NCBI GenBank assembly: GCA_016927475.1
Contig: JAFGMO010000091.1
Span: 1-64,000, forward strand
Length of the DNA stretch: 64,000 nucleotides
Direction: 5' to 3'
From: Candidatus Aminicenantota bacterium
GTDB taxonomy: Bacteria > Acidobacteriota > Aminicenantia > Aminicenantales > Aminicenantaceae
Part shown: one piece after another, positions 35,368-44,043 of the stretch
How positions within the stretch are numbered: position 1 is the first letter of the stretch
Layout: each line of letters starts with the position of its first letter
Position numbers and translations under genes: made by a program
The notes under the pieces: generated by a model
Told to the model about the DNA's origin: nothing
Seen by the model: the letters and a program-made list of their open reading frames with translations, nothing else
Database searches by the model: none

Positions 35368-37202
35368 TGGAATCCGCGACCGTCTTGGGAACGAACCTGG
35401 ATTATTATGTCATCATCGGATATTTTGTGCTTATTTTCGGCTTCGGCTTTTTTTTCGCCCGGTTTACCCGATCCACCCGGGATTTTTTCATGGGAGGACA
35501 GCGTTTTTCCTGGTGGCTCATTACATTCAGCTGTGTTGCCACCGTTGTCGGTTCCTATAGTTTCGTGAAATATTCCGCCGCCGGATTCAGGTACGGCATG
35601 TCCTCTTCCATGTCTTATCTCAATGACTGGATCGTCATGAGCTTTCTTCTTTTGGGATGGATCCCTCTCATTTATTTCGGGCGGATCGGTTCCGTCCCCG
35701 AATATTTCAAAAAACGTTTCGATGAAAAAACGGCGGCGGCCGCAACGGTGATCATTCTTGTCTATATGGTGGGATATATCGGCATCAATCTTTACACCAT
35801 GGGTGTGGCCTTGAATGCCATGCTGGGAACGAATGTTTTTTTGTCCGCAGTGGCCGTAGCCGTGGTCTGCGGGGCGTACGTTACGCTGGGAGGGCAGACT
35901 TCGGTCATCATGACCGATCTTGCCCAAGGATGCATCCTTCTTTTTGCCGGGTTTCTGCTGTTTTTTCTAGGGCTTCGTGTTTTGGGAGGATGGGAAAATT
36001 TCTGGTCGGGCCTTCCCCTTCTGCACAAACTGCCTTTTGCTCGTTTCAACGAACCGCATGCCTTTCATTTTGTGGGCATATTCTGGCAGGACGGCATCGC
36101 CAATACCTTTGCCCTCTATATGATGAACCAGGGTATCCTTCTGCGATTTCTCTCCTTAAAAAGCGCCAAAGAATCCAAAAAAACCTTTTTAGCCTTGATC
36201 CTGGTTTTGATGCCGCTGGCCGCTTTTGCCGTTTCCAACGCGGGTTGGTTGGGTAAGGCCATGATTTCCCAAGGACTGCTGCCTGATAGCGTCGACCCCA
36301 ATAGAATATTTGTTTTGGTTGCGGATAAGGTCTGTATGCCGGGTTTATTCGGTTTCATCATGGCGGCCTTGACTGCGGCCTTGATGTCCACCATCGATAC
36401 GCTGATCAATGCCGTCTCCTCGGTGGCGGTCAATGATGTTTACCGCCCCTACATCAAGCCGGATGCCCCGGATAAACATTATCTGAAAGCCGCCCGGATT
36501 TTTTCTCTTTTTTCCGCCTGCCTGGGAATCGCTCTCGTTCCGCTTTTTTCATCTTTCAGGTCGATTTATGTCGCTCACGGGAGCTTCACGGCCAGCATAA
36601 CCCCGCCCATGGTGACGGCGATTGTCCTGGGTATGTTTTGGCGTAAATTTTCTCCACGGGCCGCCTTTTGGACACTGGTCGGGGGGTCATGCCTGGTAGC
36701 CTTTTCCATCGTTTTTCCCGTCATGGTGAAGCCTTTTTCTCATGGTGTGAATCCCGCGGGTGGGTTTAAATACATGCGGGCCCTTTTTGGTCTGGCTGCC
36801 AGCGGAGCCGTCGCCGTGGTTTTCAGTCTTGTCTCCCGGCCACGCCCAAGGAAGGAGATTGAAACGCTGGTTGTGGGGGGATTGAAAAAAGCCAAGGAGG
36901 CATTCAAGGGAGGCCCCATTAATGAAAGGGAGGGGAAAAAAGTTTTGGTGGATGTTTCCGTAGATTCGGAGAAGGAAGGAATTAGGGTCTCCCGGTTTGT
37001 AGCGGACCGGATGTCCGCGGAATGCGGGGATCTTGTCTACTTGAGTGACGCAAGAAGCTGGCTGGGAGGATTGCGGTCCGTCCACTCCAGGATTACGGAA
37101 ATTTTTCCGGGTGGATCAAAAATCGTTTCTGTCGGGAGGGATACGGCCGCTTCGGGAAGCCTGGTTTTGAAAAGGAAACATAGAATAGAAAAGATAATTT
37201 AA
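35367..37202 (+). CDS. Sodium:solute symporter (SSS family)
   Basis: A 611-residue transporter with about thirteen helices. TRSTRDFFMGGQRFSWW after helix 1, VVGSYSFVKYSAAGFRYG, GGQTSVIMTDLAQG and the ALMSTIDTLINAVSSVAVNDVYR block are the usual SSS signatures. The family moves sugars, amino acids or other solutes with sodium. The start is the ATG at 35367, directly after a GAGGGG and overlapping the stop of the small membrane protein. A soluble C-terminal tail of about 100 residues after the last helix (KKVLVDVSVDSEKEGIRVSRF) is longer than usual. The stop TAA is the first codon-sized part of repeat copy B. Confidence 0.87.
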   Translation: MESATVLGTNLDYYVIIGYFVLIFGFGFFFARFTRSTRDFFMGGQRFSWWLITFSCVATVVGSYSFVKYSAAGFRYGMSSSMSYLNDWIVMSFLLLGWIPLIYFGRIGSVPEYFKKRFDEKTAAAATVIILVYMVGYIGINLYTMGVALNAMLGTNVFLSAVAVAVVCGAYVTLGGQTSVIMTDLAQGCILLFAGFLLFFLGLRVLGGWENFWSGLPLLHKLPFARFNEPHAFHFVGIFWQDGIANTFALYMMNQGILLRFLSLKSAKESKKTFLALILVLMPLAAFAVSNAGWLGKAMISQGLLPDSVDPNRIFVLVADKVCMPGLFGFIMAALTAALMSTIDTLINAVSSVAVNDVYRPYIKPDAPDKHYLKAARIFSLFSACLGIALVPLFSSFRSIYVAHGSFTASITPPMVTAIVLGMFWRKFSPRAAFWTLVGGSCLVAFSIVFPVMVKPFSHGVNPAGGFKYMRALFGLAASGAVAVVFSLVSRPRPRKEIETLVVGGLKKAKEAFKGGPINEREGKKVLVDVSVDSEKEGIRVSRFVADRMSAECGDLVYLSDARSWLGGLRSVHSRITEIFPGGSKIVSVGRDTAASGSLVLKRKHRIEKII

Positions 37203-37459
37203 CATGTTTATTCATAAATTTGGCCGACACCGACAGATAATTTCAATAGTATGTTTCGTCTATAAGTATTTTCTAGCAAAATTGATAATGAAACATTTTC
37301 CATGATCATTTTAAAGAAAATGTCGGCCAAATTTACCCTGCGGACGAGCCGATCTTACTGCATCTGCTTCGTTGCGATGGACTCGCAGTGCGGAGCACAG
37401 CTTCGTCCATCGACGCCTCACATCTGCGGCAAGCTTGGCTCGTGAATAACACAGGCTTA
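37200..37459. repeat. 260-bp palindromic dispersed repeat, copy B
   Basis: This element occupies most of the 323-base gap between the symporter and GDPD genes and has the same length and plan as copy A. The 98-nt hairpin spans 37345-37442. Its central stem is CGATGGAC/GTCCATCG (37375-37382 and 37405-37412), a different sequence from copy A but still perfectly paired, and the tip is GTGC-GGA-GCAC (37388-37398). The flanking text (GAGCCGATCTTAC, GACGCCTC, AAGCTT) is conserved. Its ends are less perfect than in copy A. Its TAA is the symporter stop codon. Confidence 0.85.
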
Positions 37460-37515
37460 CAAGACGTTAATAGCGCCCAAATTTGTGAATATAAAGGCTA
37501 ACAAGCCGTTATTAG
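37454..37515. repeat. Imperfect 20-bp direct repeat flanking a short spacer
   Basis: GGCTTACAAGACGTTAATAG (37454-37473) and GGCTAACAAGCCGTTATTAG (37496-37515) lie just outside and across the right end of copy B. A GCCCAAATTTGTGAAT stretch between them resembles the inner end of the element. It ends just before the ribosome site of the GDPD gene. Confidence 0.5.
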
Positions 37516-37525
37516 TGGAGATGAA

Positions 37526-38317
37526 ATGAAAAAATTATGTATGTTTTTAGCGATTGTGTTTGTCGCAACATCGTTAACGGGATGTCGGAAGAAACCGGCA
37601 GTATTAGTCATGGCTCACAGGGGAGCTTCCGCGGATGCCCCGGAAAATACCCAAAGCGCCCTGGTCAAAGCCGTTGAAGCGGGGGCTGATTATTCCGAGA
37701 TTGACGTGCATCAGACAAAGGACGGCGTGATCGTTTTGCTTCATGATAAGACCCTGCAGAGAACAACGGGACAAGCGGGAAATATTTGGGATTTTACGTG
37801 GGAGGAGTTGAAGCGGCTGGATGCCGGTTTATGGTTCGGTAAGACATTTGAAGGTGAACCCATCCCAACATTGGAAGAGATCATTCGGTATGCGGACGGT
37901 CGGATCAAGCTGAACATCGAGGTCAAGATCTCGGGTTTCGAACCCGGTATTGTGCGGAAAGTCGTCGATACCATTCATCGAGAGAGCTTTGTCGATGACT
38001 GTCTCGTCACTTCTTTCGATCGGGAGGCCGTCGAACGCGTCAAAGAGCTCGATCCAAAAATCCGCACCGGACTTATCTTCGGCAGGGACTATCCCGGGGA
38101 TGTGTTCACGGGAAACTGGGAAACGTTGAGCTGCCATTTTGAAGTTGTTGATGAATCTTTTATGCAAAGGGCCCGGAACCATGGAAAAACGGTTTTTGTG
38201 TGGACCGTTGATGAAAAAGAGGAAATGCTGCGCCTTATCAGGTTGGGGGTGGATGCGATTATTACCAACAAGCCGGATCTCCTGATGAAGGTATTGAGTG
38301 AGCAGGGAAAACGCTGA
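37526..38317 (+). CDS. Glycerophosphodiester phosphodiesterase lipoprotein
   Basis: A 263-residue GDPD with a lipoprotein signal (lipobox LTGC, Cys20). Catalytic residues are H31/R32 in AHRGASADAPENT, E58 and D60 in SEIDVHQTKDG and H73 in LLHDKTL, which is the complete set. It cleaves glycerophosphodiesters such as glycerophosphocholine to glycerol-3-phosphate and an alcohol. The lipid anchor places it in the periplasm. It is preceded by repeat copy B and followed by a PadR-controlled permease module, with no sign of shared transcription. Confidence 0.92.
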   Translation: MKKLCMFLAIVFVATSLTGCRKKPAVLVMAHRGASADAPENTQSALVKAVEAGADYSEIDVHQTKDGVIVLLHDKTLQRTTGQAGNIWDFTWEELKRLDAGLWFGKTFEGEPIPTLEEIIRYADGRIKLNIEVKISGFEPGIVRKVVDTIHRESFVDDCLVTSFDREAVERVKELDPKIRTGLIFGRDYPGDVFTGNWETLSCHFEVVDESFMQRARNHGKTVFVWTVDEKEEMLRLIRLGVDAIITNKPDLLMKVLSEQGKR

Positions 38318-38423
38318 ATCCCGGGATTTTTTTGTCTGTCAGAAAATCTTTTCTCTACTTCAAGTCGGGTGCATCATTTAACGGGATGATATAGAAGAAT
38401 ACCACAGGCAGATATTTTATATC

Positions 38424-38480
38424 TCCTATATGGTAGTAAAAATCCTTGACAAAACTCTTGCTAACTACTACACTGTAGGA
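38424..38480 (+). promoter_or_regulatory. Promoter and PadR-operator-like inverted repeat
   Basis: TTGACA (38446-38451), a 17-base spacer and TACACT (38469-38474) form a good promoter. The flanking TCCTATATGGTAGT (38424-38437) and ACTACACTGTAGGA (38467-38480) are an imperfect inverted repeat with 5-bp perfect arms (TCCTA/TAGGA and GTAGT/ACTAC). This is the expected site for the PadR protein encoded next. Confidence 0.6.
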
Positions 38481-38494
38481 GAAATGAGAGAAAA

Positions 38495-38824
38495 ATGACG
38501 AAAAAATTCATTTCCCGCTCAGAAGAATACATACTGCTCTCGGTCCTGTTGCTCGGTGAAGAGGCCTATGGAGTTGCTGTGCGCAACCAGCTTAAAACTT
38601 TCACCGGGGAGAGTTGGGCCTTCGGCGCCGTTCACGTGATGCTGAACCGTTTGGAAAAAAAGGGACTCCTCACGTCGCGGTTGACCGCACCCGTATCACA
38701 GCGCGGGGGGCGCAGCAAGCGGGTTTTTCGTTTAACCCCCGAGGGACGCCGCACCCTGGAAAAGATCAAGGAAGTCCACGACCGGGTCTGGTCCGTTCTT
38801 TCCGAACCGTCCAAAGTACAATGA
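38495..38824 (+). CDS. PadR-family transcriptional regulator
   Basis: A 109-residue winged-helix repressor (YILLSVLLLGEEAYGVAVRNQL, GAVHVMLNRLEKKGLL, RVFRLTPEGRRTLEKIKEVHDRVW). It differs from the PadR encoded at 21767 by a longer wing and a short C-terminus, so the two probably recognise different operators. Its TGA overlaps the ATG of the permease gene (ATGA), and a promoter with an inverted repeat lies just upstream. It likely represses this two-gene unit until a ligand is bound. Confidence 0.92.
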   Translation: MTKKFISRSEEYILLSVLLLGEEAYGVAVRNQLKTFTGESWAFGAVHVMLNRLEKKGLLTSRLTAPVSQRGGRSKRVFRLTPEGRRTLEKIKEVHDRVWSVLSEPSKVQ

Positions 38825-41469
38825 AACGTCCGACATCCGCTCCCTGCCGTCGGCCGCCCCGGATATCCGAGTGGCTGCTTAAAAGGTTGGACCCGGACCG
38901 TTCGGGACTCAGCCTCGTCGGTGATTTGACTGAAACCTTCCAGATCAAAATAGATAACGAGGGATTGTCCCGGGCCCGGTATTGGTACAGGCGGCAGTTC
39001 ATCAAAGCCTTGTTCCCTCTTATCAGAGATGTTGTTTGTTGGAGGATCAACATGTTGAAAAACCACTTTAAAATCGCCTTCCGCCATATGTCCCGGCAGA
39101 AAGGTTACACCATCATCAATGTTTTGGGACTGGCCCTCGGCCTGGCATGTACCTTATTGATCCTGCTCTGGGTCAAGGATGAAATAAGATACGATCGGTT
39201 TCACGAGAACAAAGACAGAATTTACCGTATCCTTTCCCGGGGCCGCGATTCCGAGTGGTACGGCCTTCCTTCTCCCCTCGGACCCGCCGCGGAAGAAGAG
39301 ATTCCCGAGGTGGAGGAAGCTGTCCGTATTTATCGGGTTCCGCGGTTTATTTTCTCGGTCGAAGAAAAGTCCTTTTACGAGGATAAAGGCATCACCGCCG
39401 ATACCTCTTTTTTTCGCGTGTTTTCATTTCCCGTCCTGCGGGGAAACCCGGTAGACGCCTTTGACCAGCCTTGGACCATTGTCCTGACCGAAAGCCTCGC
39501 TCGGAAATATTTCGGCGATGCTGATTCCCTAGGGCGAACCATAAGGCTCGAGGGACAGGTCGATCTTAAAGTGGTGGGAGTGATGGCCGATGTGCCTCAT
39601 AATTCCCATCTTCAATTCGATTTCGTTCTGCCCCAGCGGTTCGCCGAGAGGGCCGGTTTGTGCGGGCTGGAATGGGGGGATTTCAACTTTATGACCTATC
39701 TTCTGGTTTCGAAGAACGCCGACGAACAGTATCTGATGAAGCGTCTCAACGAGACTGCGGAAGCGCACGGCTGTCCGCAGGTCGTCGATGGCATGGTGAC
39801 TTTTGTTATTCAGGCTATGCCGCTGATTTATCTCAATCCATGCGGCCCCTATGATATCGCCTTGGGTAACAAACGTTATGTGATTCTTTTTTCCGCCATC
39901 GCTTTGTTTATCTTGTTCATCGGATGCATCAATTTTATTAACCTGTCAACGGCCCGGTCTGAAAAAAGATCCCGGGAGGTGGGGCTTCGTAAAGTCATCG
40001 GGGCCGGCCGCAAACAGCTGATCAGCCAATTTTTTGGTGAATCCATCCTTTTGGCTTTCTTATCCGTTTTCCTAGCGGTTTTTATCGCCCGGATGATGAT
40101 GCCCTTCTTCAACCGGCTTACGGCGAAAGACATCCCACTCAATGTCCTATCGCCGCTGGTCCTGGTATGTCTATTCGGCCTGGTTCTGCTCGTTGGGTTC
40201 GCCGCCGGATTTTATCCCGCACTTTATCTGTCCTCTTTCCAGCCGGTCCATGTTCTCCGGGCCGGGTTCGGAGCGGCCAACCAGGGGACAAAGGGATTTA
40301 AGGGTTTTGTGATGCGAGGTTCTCTTCGACGGATTCTCGTCATCGCCCAGTTTTCCTTATCGATTATTCTCATACTGGCGACCGTCATCGTCTATTTTCA
40401 GCTGCATTATCTTCAATCCAAGAGCTGGACCCTTGAGGAGGACCAGATTCTTTACATTCCTTTCCGTGAAAACATTGCTCCCAGATACGATGTGGTCCGG
40501 AGGAGGCTTCTCCAGCATCCCGACATCATTGCCGTGGGAGCCAAGGATGTAGTGCCGACCGGACTCCGCAACAATACGATGGGCATTGGCTGGGAAGGAA
40601 AAAGAGCGGATCAGAAGGGGGTTCATATGGAAACCACCCGGGTTGATGAGGGATATTTCGAAGTCATGGATATTTCAATTGTCGAAGGAAGGGGGTTTTC
40701 TCTCGAATTCCCGGCTGACAAGGGGAGGGCTTTCATTCTGAACGAAGAAGCGGTCCGTGTGGCTGAAATCGAGAATCCCGTGGGAAAACGATTCCGCCTG
40801 TACGGGACAATCGGGACGATTGTGGGTGTGGCGGAGAACACCTATTTTCAGAGTATGAAAGAGCCGCTGCGGGCCAAGGTTTATTATTTGTTCACCAATC
40901 TTCCGCAGGAGAGCTTCGGCGGCGTCATCCTTATAAGGGTTAAAGGAGGGAAGGAAGCCAAAAAAAGGATGCAGGGTGTGATCGCCCATATCGAGGGGAT
41001 CTGGAACGAGATGAACAACTTCGCTCCGTTCGAGTATCACTTTTTGGATGAAACCGTCGATGCCCATTATAAAACCGACAGACGGTTGGGACGGCTGTTC
41101 AGCACTTTCGCCTTTCTGGCGGTATTCATCTCCTGTTTAGGGCTTTTTGGTCTGGCTTCCTTTGTTACCGAACGCCGCACCAAAGAAATCGGCATCCGCA
41201 AGGTGCTGGGGGCTACCTATGTGAATGTGGTCCGGATGCTGTCCAAAGATTTTATCCGCTGGGTTCTTGCCGCGAATCTGATCGCATGGCCCGTGGCCCT
41301 GTACGCCATGTCCCGCTGGCTGGAAAATTTCACCTACCGAACCTCTATCCCTTGGTGGATATTCCCCGCCGCCGGACTGCTGGCTTTGTTCATCGCCCTT
41401 CTGACAGTGAGCCTCCAAACACTCAAAGCGGCCCTGGCCGATCCTGTGCGTTCTCTCAGGCATGAATGA
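38821..41469 (+). CDS. MacB/FtsX-type ABC transporter permease
   Basis: An 882-residue permease starting at the ATG at 38821, which overlaps the PadR stop; the longer frame to 38614 reads through the PadR gene. An N-terminal soluble region (PPRISEWLLKRLDPDRSGLSLVGDLTETFQ) is the PadR-linked permease prefix. The MacB-like cores and two FtsX halves (RSEKRSREVGLRKVIGAGRKQL and TERRTKEIGIRKVLGAT) follow, with about eight helices. It is a paralogue of the protein encoded at 22133-24790 with a different prefix. No ABC ATPase lies nearby. The substrate is unknown; toxic lipids or drugs are typical for such systems. Confidence 0.88.
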   Translation: MKRPTSAPCRRPPRISEWLLKRLDPDRSGLSLVGDLTETFQIKIDNEGLSRARYWYRRQFIKALFPLIRDVVCWRINMLKNHFKIAFRHMSRQKGYTIINVLGLALGLACTLLILLWVKDEIRYDRFHENKDRIYRILSRGRDSEWYGLPSPLGPAAEEEIPEVEEAVRIYRVPRFIFSVEEKSFYEDKGITADTSFFRVFSFPVLRGNPVDAFDQPWTIVLTESLARKYFGDADSLGRTIRLEGQVDLKVVGVMADVPHNSHLQFDFVLPQRFAERAGLCGLEWGDFNFMTYLLVSKNADEQYLMKRLNETAEAHGCPQVVDGMVTFVIQAMPLIYLNPCGPYDIALGNKRYVILFSAIALFILFIGCINFINLSTARSEKRSREVGLRKVIGAGRKQLISQFFGESILLAFLSVFLAVFIARMMMPFFNRLTAKDIPLNVLSPLVLVCLFGLVLLVGFAAGFYPALYLSSFQPVHVLRAGFGAANQGTKGFKGFVMRGSLRRILVIAQFSLSIILILATVIVYFQLHYLQSKSWTLEEDQILYIPFRENIAPRYDVVRRRLLQHPDIIAVGAKDVVPTGLRNNTMGIGWEGKRADQKGVHMETTRVDEGYFEVMDISIVEGRGFSLEFPADKGRAFILNEEAVRVAEIENPVGKRFRLYGTIGTIVGVAENTYFQSMKEPLRAKVYYLFTNLPQESFGGVILIRVKGGKEAKKRMQGVIAHIEGIWNEMNNFAPFEYHFLDETVDAHYKTDRRLGRLFSTFAFLAVFISCLGLFGLASFVTERRTKEIGIRKVLGATYVNVVRMLSKDFIRWVLAANLIAWPVALYAMSRWLENFTYRTSIPWWIFPAAGLLALFIALLTVSLQTLKAALADPVRSLRHE

Positions 41470-41470
41470 G

Positions 41471-41568
41471 GCTCTTCGCGAAAATGGAAGGTGAATGGTG
41501 AGGGAACATGAATGAAAATCAGGAATATGGTTTTTATGTCACATTCCCGCCCTGACGGACCGAAGAGC
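41471..41568. other. Long-range inverted repeat in a convergent gap
   Basis: GCTCTTCG (41471-41478) and CGAAGAGC (41561-41568) are exact complements separated by 82 bases in the gap between the convergent permease and SDR genes. No U-tract follows. Confidence 0.3.
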
Positions 41569-41573
41569 TGAGA

Positions 41574-42335
41574 TTACGAGCGGAGGTAGCTGGCGCCGTT
41601 GATGTCGATGATGGCGCCCGTCATGAAGTCATGGCCCTCCGATGCGAGAAAAACCACACAGGCGGCCACTTCTTCCGCCTCCGCCACCCGGTTCATGGGA
41701 CTTTGGGCACGTATGGCATCTCCTTCGGGCCCGGCCAGGTGGTCGGCCGCCATATCGGTAGCAACCCAGCCCGGAGCGACTGCATAAACATAAATGTGAT
41801 GAGGCGCCAGGGCTTTGGCTAATGACTGGCTGAGTGCGTTCTGTCCCGCTTTGCTGGCTCCGTAGGCCGGAGCATCGGGTTCCCCCCGGAAGGCGCCGCG
41901 GGAGGTGATGTTGATGATCCGGCCGCCCCCATTTTTTATCATATGCCGGGCGGCACAGAAAGAGGCGTGGGCCGATCCCATCAGATTGATATCGACGGTT
42001 TTCCTCCAGGCGTTTACCCAATCCTCAAAATCCATTTTAAGCGGCGGATGTTCCTCGAAGATTCCGGCGTTGTTGACCAGAATATCGATTCTTCCCATCC
42101 GCCGGGCGGTGTTGTCCACCATCGTCTTTACCGCCTTCGGATCGCCGACATCGGCCTGTATGGTCGTGTGTCCGGACCCCGGCAGTGAGGCGAGAGTTTC
42201 TTCGGCCGAAGCGGCGTTTTGATTATAATGAACGGCCACACGGGCGCCCCTGGCGGCGAACGCGGCGGCGGCGGCCCTGCCGATTCCCCGGGAGGCCCCG
42301 GTGACGAGTGCGACCTTGTTCTTGAATTCTGTCAT
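41574..42335 (-). CDS. Short-chain dehydrogenase/reductase (FabG-like)
   Basis: A 253-residue classical SDR. The nucleotide motif VTGASRGIGRA, NNAG, the catalytic Ser in ITSRGAF and YGASKAGQNA (YxxxK) are present, and the tail GAIIDINGASYLRS is typical. The family is close to 3-oxoacyl-ACP reductases. The start is the ATG at 42335 with AAAGGAG upstream. It is transcribed alone and divergently from the FAD-dependent oxidoreductase gene; a partial repeat end lies in that gap. The substrate is not predictable. Confidence 0.88.
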   Translation of the reverse strand: MTEFKNKVALVTGASRGIGRAAAAAFAARGARVAVHYNQNAASAEETLASLPGSGHTTIQADVGDPKAVKTMVDNTARRMGRIDILVNNAGIFEEHPPLKMDFEDWVNAWRKTVDINLMGSAHASFCAARHMIKNGGGRIINITSRGAFRGEPDAPAYGASKAGQNALSQSLAKALAPHHIYVYAVAPGWVATDMAADHLAGPEGDAIRAQSPMNRVAEAEEVAACVVFLASEGHDFMTGAIIDINGASYLRS

Positions 42336-42383
42336 CAAAATCTCCTTTATCCCATTCCGTTGAAATTATCTGGTGGTGGTGGT

Positions 42384-42407
42384 CAAATTTATGAATGATA
42401 CAGGCTA
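42384..42407. repeat. Solo right-hand terminus of the 260-bp repeat
   Basis: CAAATTTATGAATGATACAGG followed by CTA matches the reverse complement of the element's left end, including its inner CAAATTTAT part. It lies between divergent genes. Confidence 0.55.
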
Positions 42408-42557
42408 TTATACCCCGGATCCCTCCCTCGAATGCAAGTTCAGGACTTTAAAAGGGCTTCCCTATTGACTTCCGAGAGGTTCCACTCTATCATGCTGATT
42501 TGACAGAGAGGAATTTTATCGCAGGTTGATGGAGAATATATGGAAACGAGGTGAAGC

Positions 42558-44036
42558 ATGCCCAAGAAAATTGTCATCATCGGTGCGGGGATAGGCGGAT
42601 TAACCGCCGGCAACCTGCTGGCCGGGAAAGGCCACCGGGTCACCCTTTTCGAGGCTCACACATCCCCCGGAGGGTATACGGCCGGGTTCCGGCGCAAGGG
42701 GTATTATTTCGAGAGCGGTACCCTGTCGTTTGAATCATCGGATACCGTGTTCAAAGTAATGAGAAAACTCGGTCTTAAAGACCGGATCCCGTTCGTCCGC
42801 CAGCCCATCGCCATCAAATCCGACCGGATGGATGCCGTGTGTCGCAGCTTTTCCGACCTAAAGTCTCTTAGCTACGATGCATATCCCGAGGACAAGGCCG
42901 CATTGGACCGGTATTTTTTCGTGGTTGACAAGATGGTCGTTTCCATGATGGGAATGATGAAGCCAAAATCGGCCCTGGATATCCTACGCTTTCCCTGCCG
43001 CCTGCTGAATTTTATGCGATTGTACAAAAAGTACAAGCGGGTGAATATCACCGAATTCACGGCCCGTTATTTCGATCCCGATTCGGACCTGTACCGGATA
43101 TTCAAGGATATGGGTTATCCGGACATGTCCGCTGCCATCCTTCCAGGCGCCTACCTCTCCTTCCTGGAGGATTACTGGACTGTGAAAAGCGGCATGCAAT
43201 CCTGGGCGGACATCCTGGCCAAAAACTTCGAAATCCTGGGCGGTGAGCTTCGCCTCAATTCACGGGTGGAGAAGATCGTGACAGCCGGCGGCCGGGCAAA
43301 GGGCGTGGTCTCAGGCGGTAAGGAATTTTCGGCCGACGCGGTCATTTCGGCTTCCGATTACAAAAAAACCTTTTGCGAACTCCTGGATGATCGCTCCGTC
43401 GTCCCGCAAGAATGGCTCGAAAAGATCGAAAAGAACAAAGTTTCCGAGGGGATCTTCACCGTGTACCTGGGTTTGAACCTATCCACGGAGGAGTTGAAAA
43501 AGTCCATGAGGGCCCCGCATGTTTCTTTTCGAGATGAACAGCCCGGGGCGGACATCCATGATTCTGAAGATGGGGAATATTTCGAAAAGTCCTCGATTAT
43601 GCTTTATTCTCCCTCCCTTCATGATCCCGAACTGGCTCCGAAGGGGAAGTCCTCCCTGATGATCCAGGCCGTGGTGCCCTTTCGCTGGCTGAATAATTGG
43701 GGTGGGGGTGACCGGAAGGAATACAACCGGTTGAAGGAAAAGGTGAAAAAGACCCTGATTGCTAAAGCCGAAAAAGTCATCCCCGGTCTTACGGATCACA
43801 TCGATTTTGAGGATGCGGCCACTCCCCTGACATACGAACGTTACACTGGAAACACCGATGGTGCCACCTCAGCCTGGAGCTGGAATCCCGCCAACCGTTT
43901 CTACAAGAATATCTTGAGCATAAACATCAAAACCCCGGTCGAGAATCTTCTGATCGGATCCTGCTGGTCCGCCCAGATCGGTGGGGTGCCCAGCGCCATT
44001 TTGGCCGCAGTCAAGTGCGCTAAACGGATCGGCTGA
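42558..44036 (+). CDS. FAD-dependent oxidoreductase (phytoene desaturase/CrtISO-like)
   Basis: A 492-residue flavoprotein. The dinucleotide motif VIIGAGIGGLTAGNLL is at 6-21, followed by the FEAHTSPGGYTAGFRRKGY block of the CrtI/CrtISO group, and the C-terminal NLLIGSCWSAQIGGVPSAILAAVKCAKRI closes the FAD site. The group includes carotenoid desaturases/isomerases and related lipid or retinol saturases. No other carotenoid gene is in the window, so a role in isoprenoid saturation or in another lipid is equally possible. It ends just before an inverted repeat at 44044. Confidence 0.85.
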   Translation: MPKKIVIIGAGIGGLTAGNLLAGKGHRVTLFEAHTSPGGYTAGFRRKGYYFESGTLSFESSDTVFKVMRKLGLKDRIPFVRQPIAIKSDRMDAVCRSFSDLKSLSYDAYPEDKAALDRYFFVVDKMVVSMMGMMKPKSALDILRFPCRLLNFMRLYKKYKRVNITEFTARYFDPDSDLYRIFKDMGYPDMSAAILPGAYLSFLEDYWTVKSGMQSWADILAKNFEILGGELRLNSRVEKIVTAGGRAKGVVSGGKEFSADAVISASDYKKTFCELLDDRSVVPQEWLEKIEKNKVSEGIFTVYLGLNLSTEELKKSMRAPHVSFRDEQPGADIHDSEDGEYFEKSSIMLYSPSLHDPELAPKGKSSLMIQAVVPFRWLNNWGGGDRKEYNRLKEKVKKTLIAKAEKVIPGLTDHIDFEDAATPLTYERYTGNTDGATSAWSWNPANRFYKNILSINIKTPVENLLIGSCWSAQIGGVPSAILAAVKCAKRIG

Positions 44037-44043
44037 AAAAAAA

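Noticed and set aside
38327..38338. Terminator after the GDPD gene
   Set aside because: ATCCCGGGAT followed by seven T's has no loop, so it cannot form a stable terminator hairpin as written.
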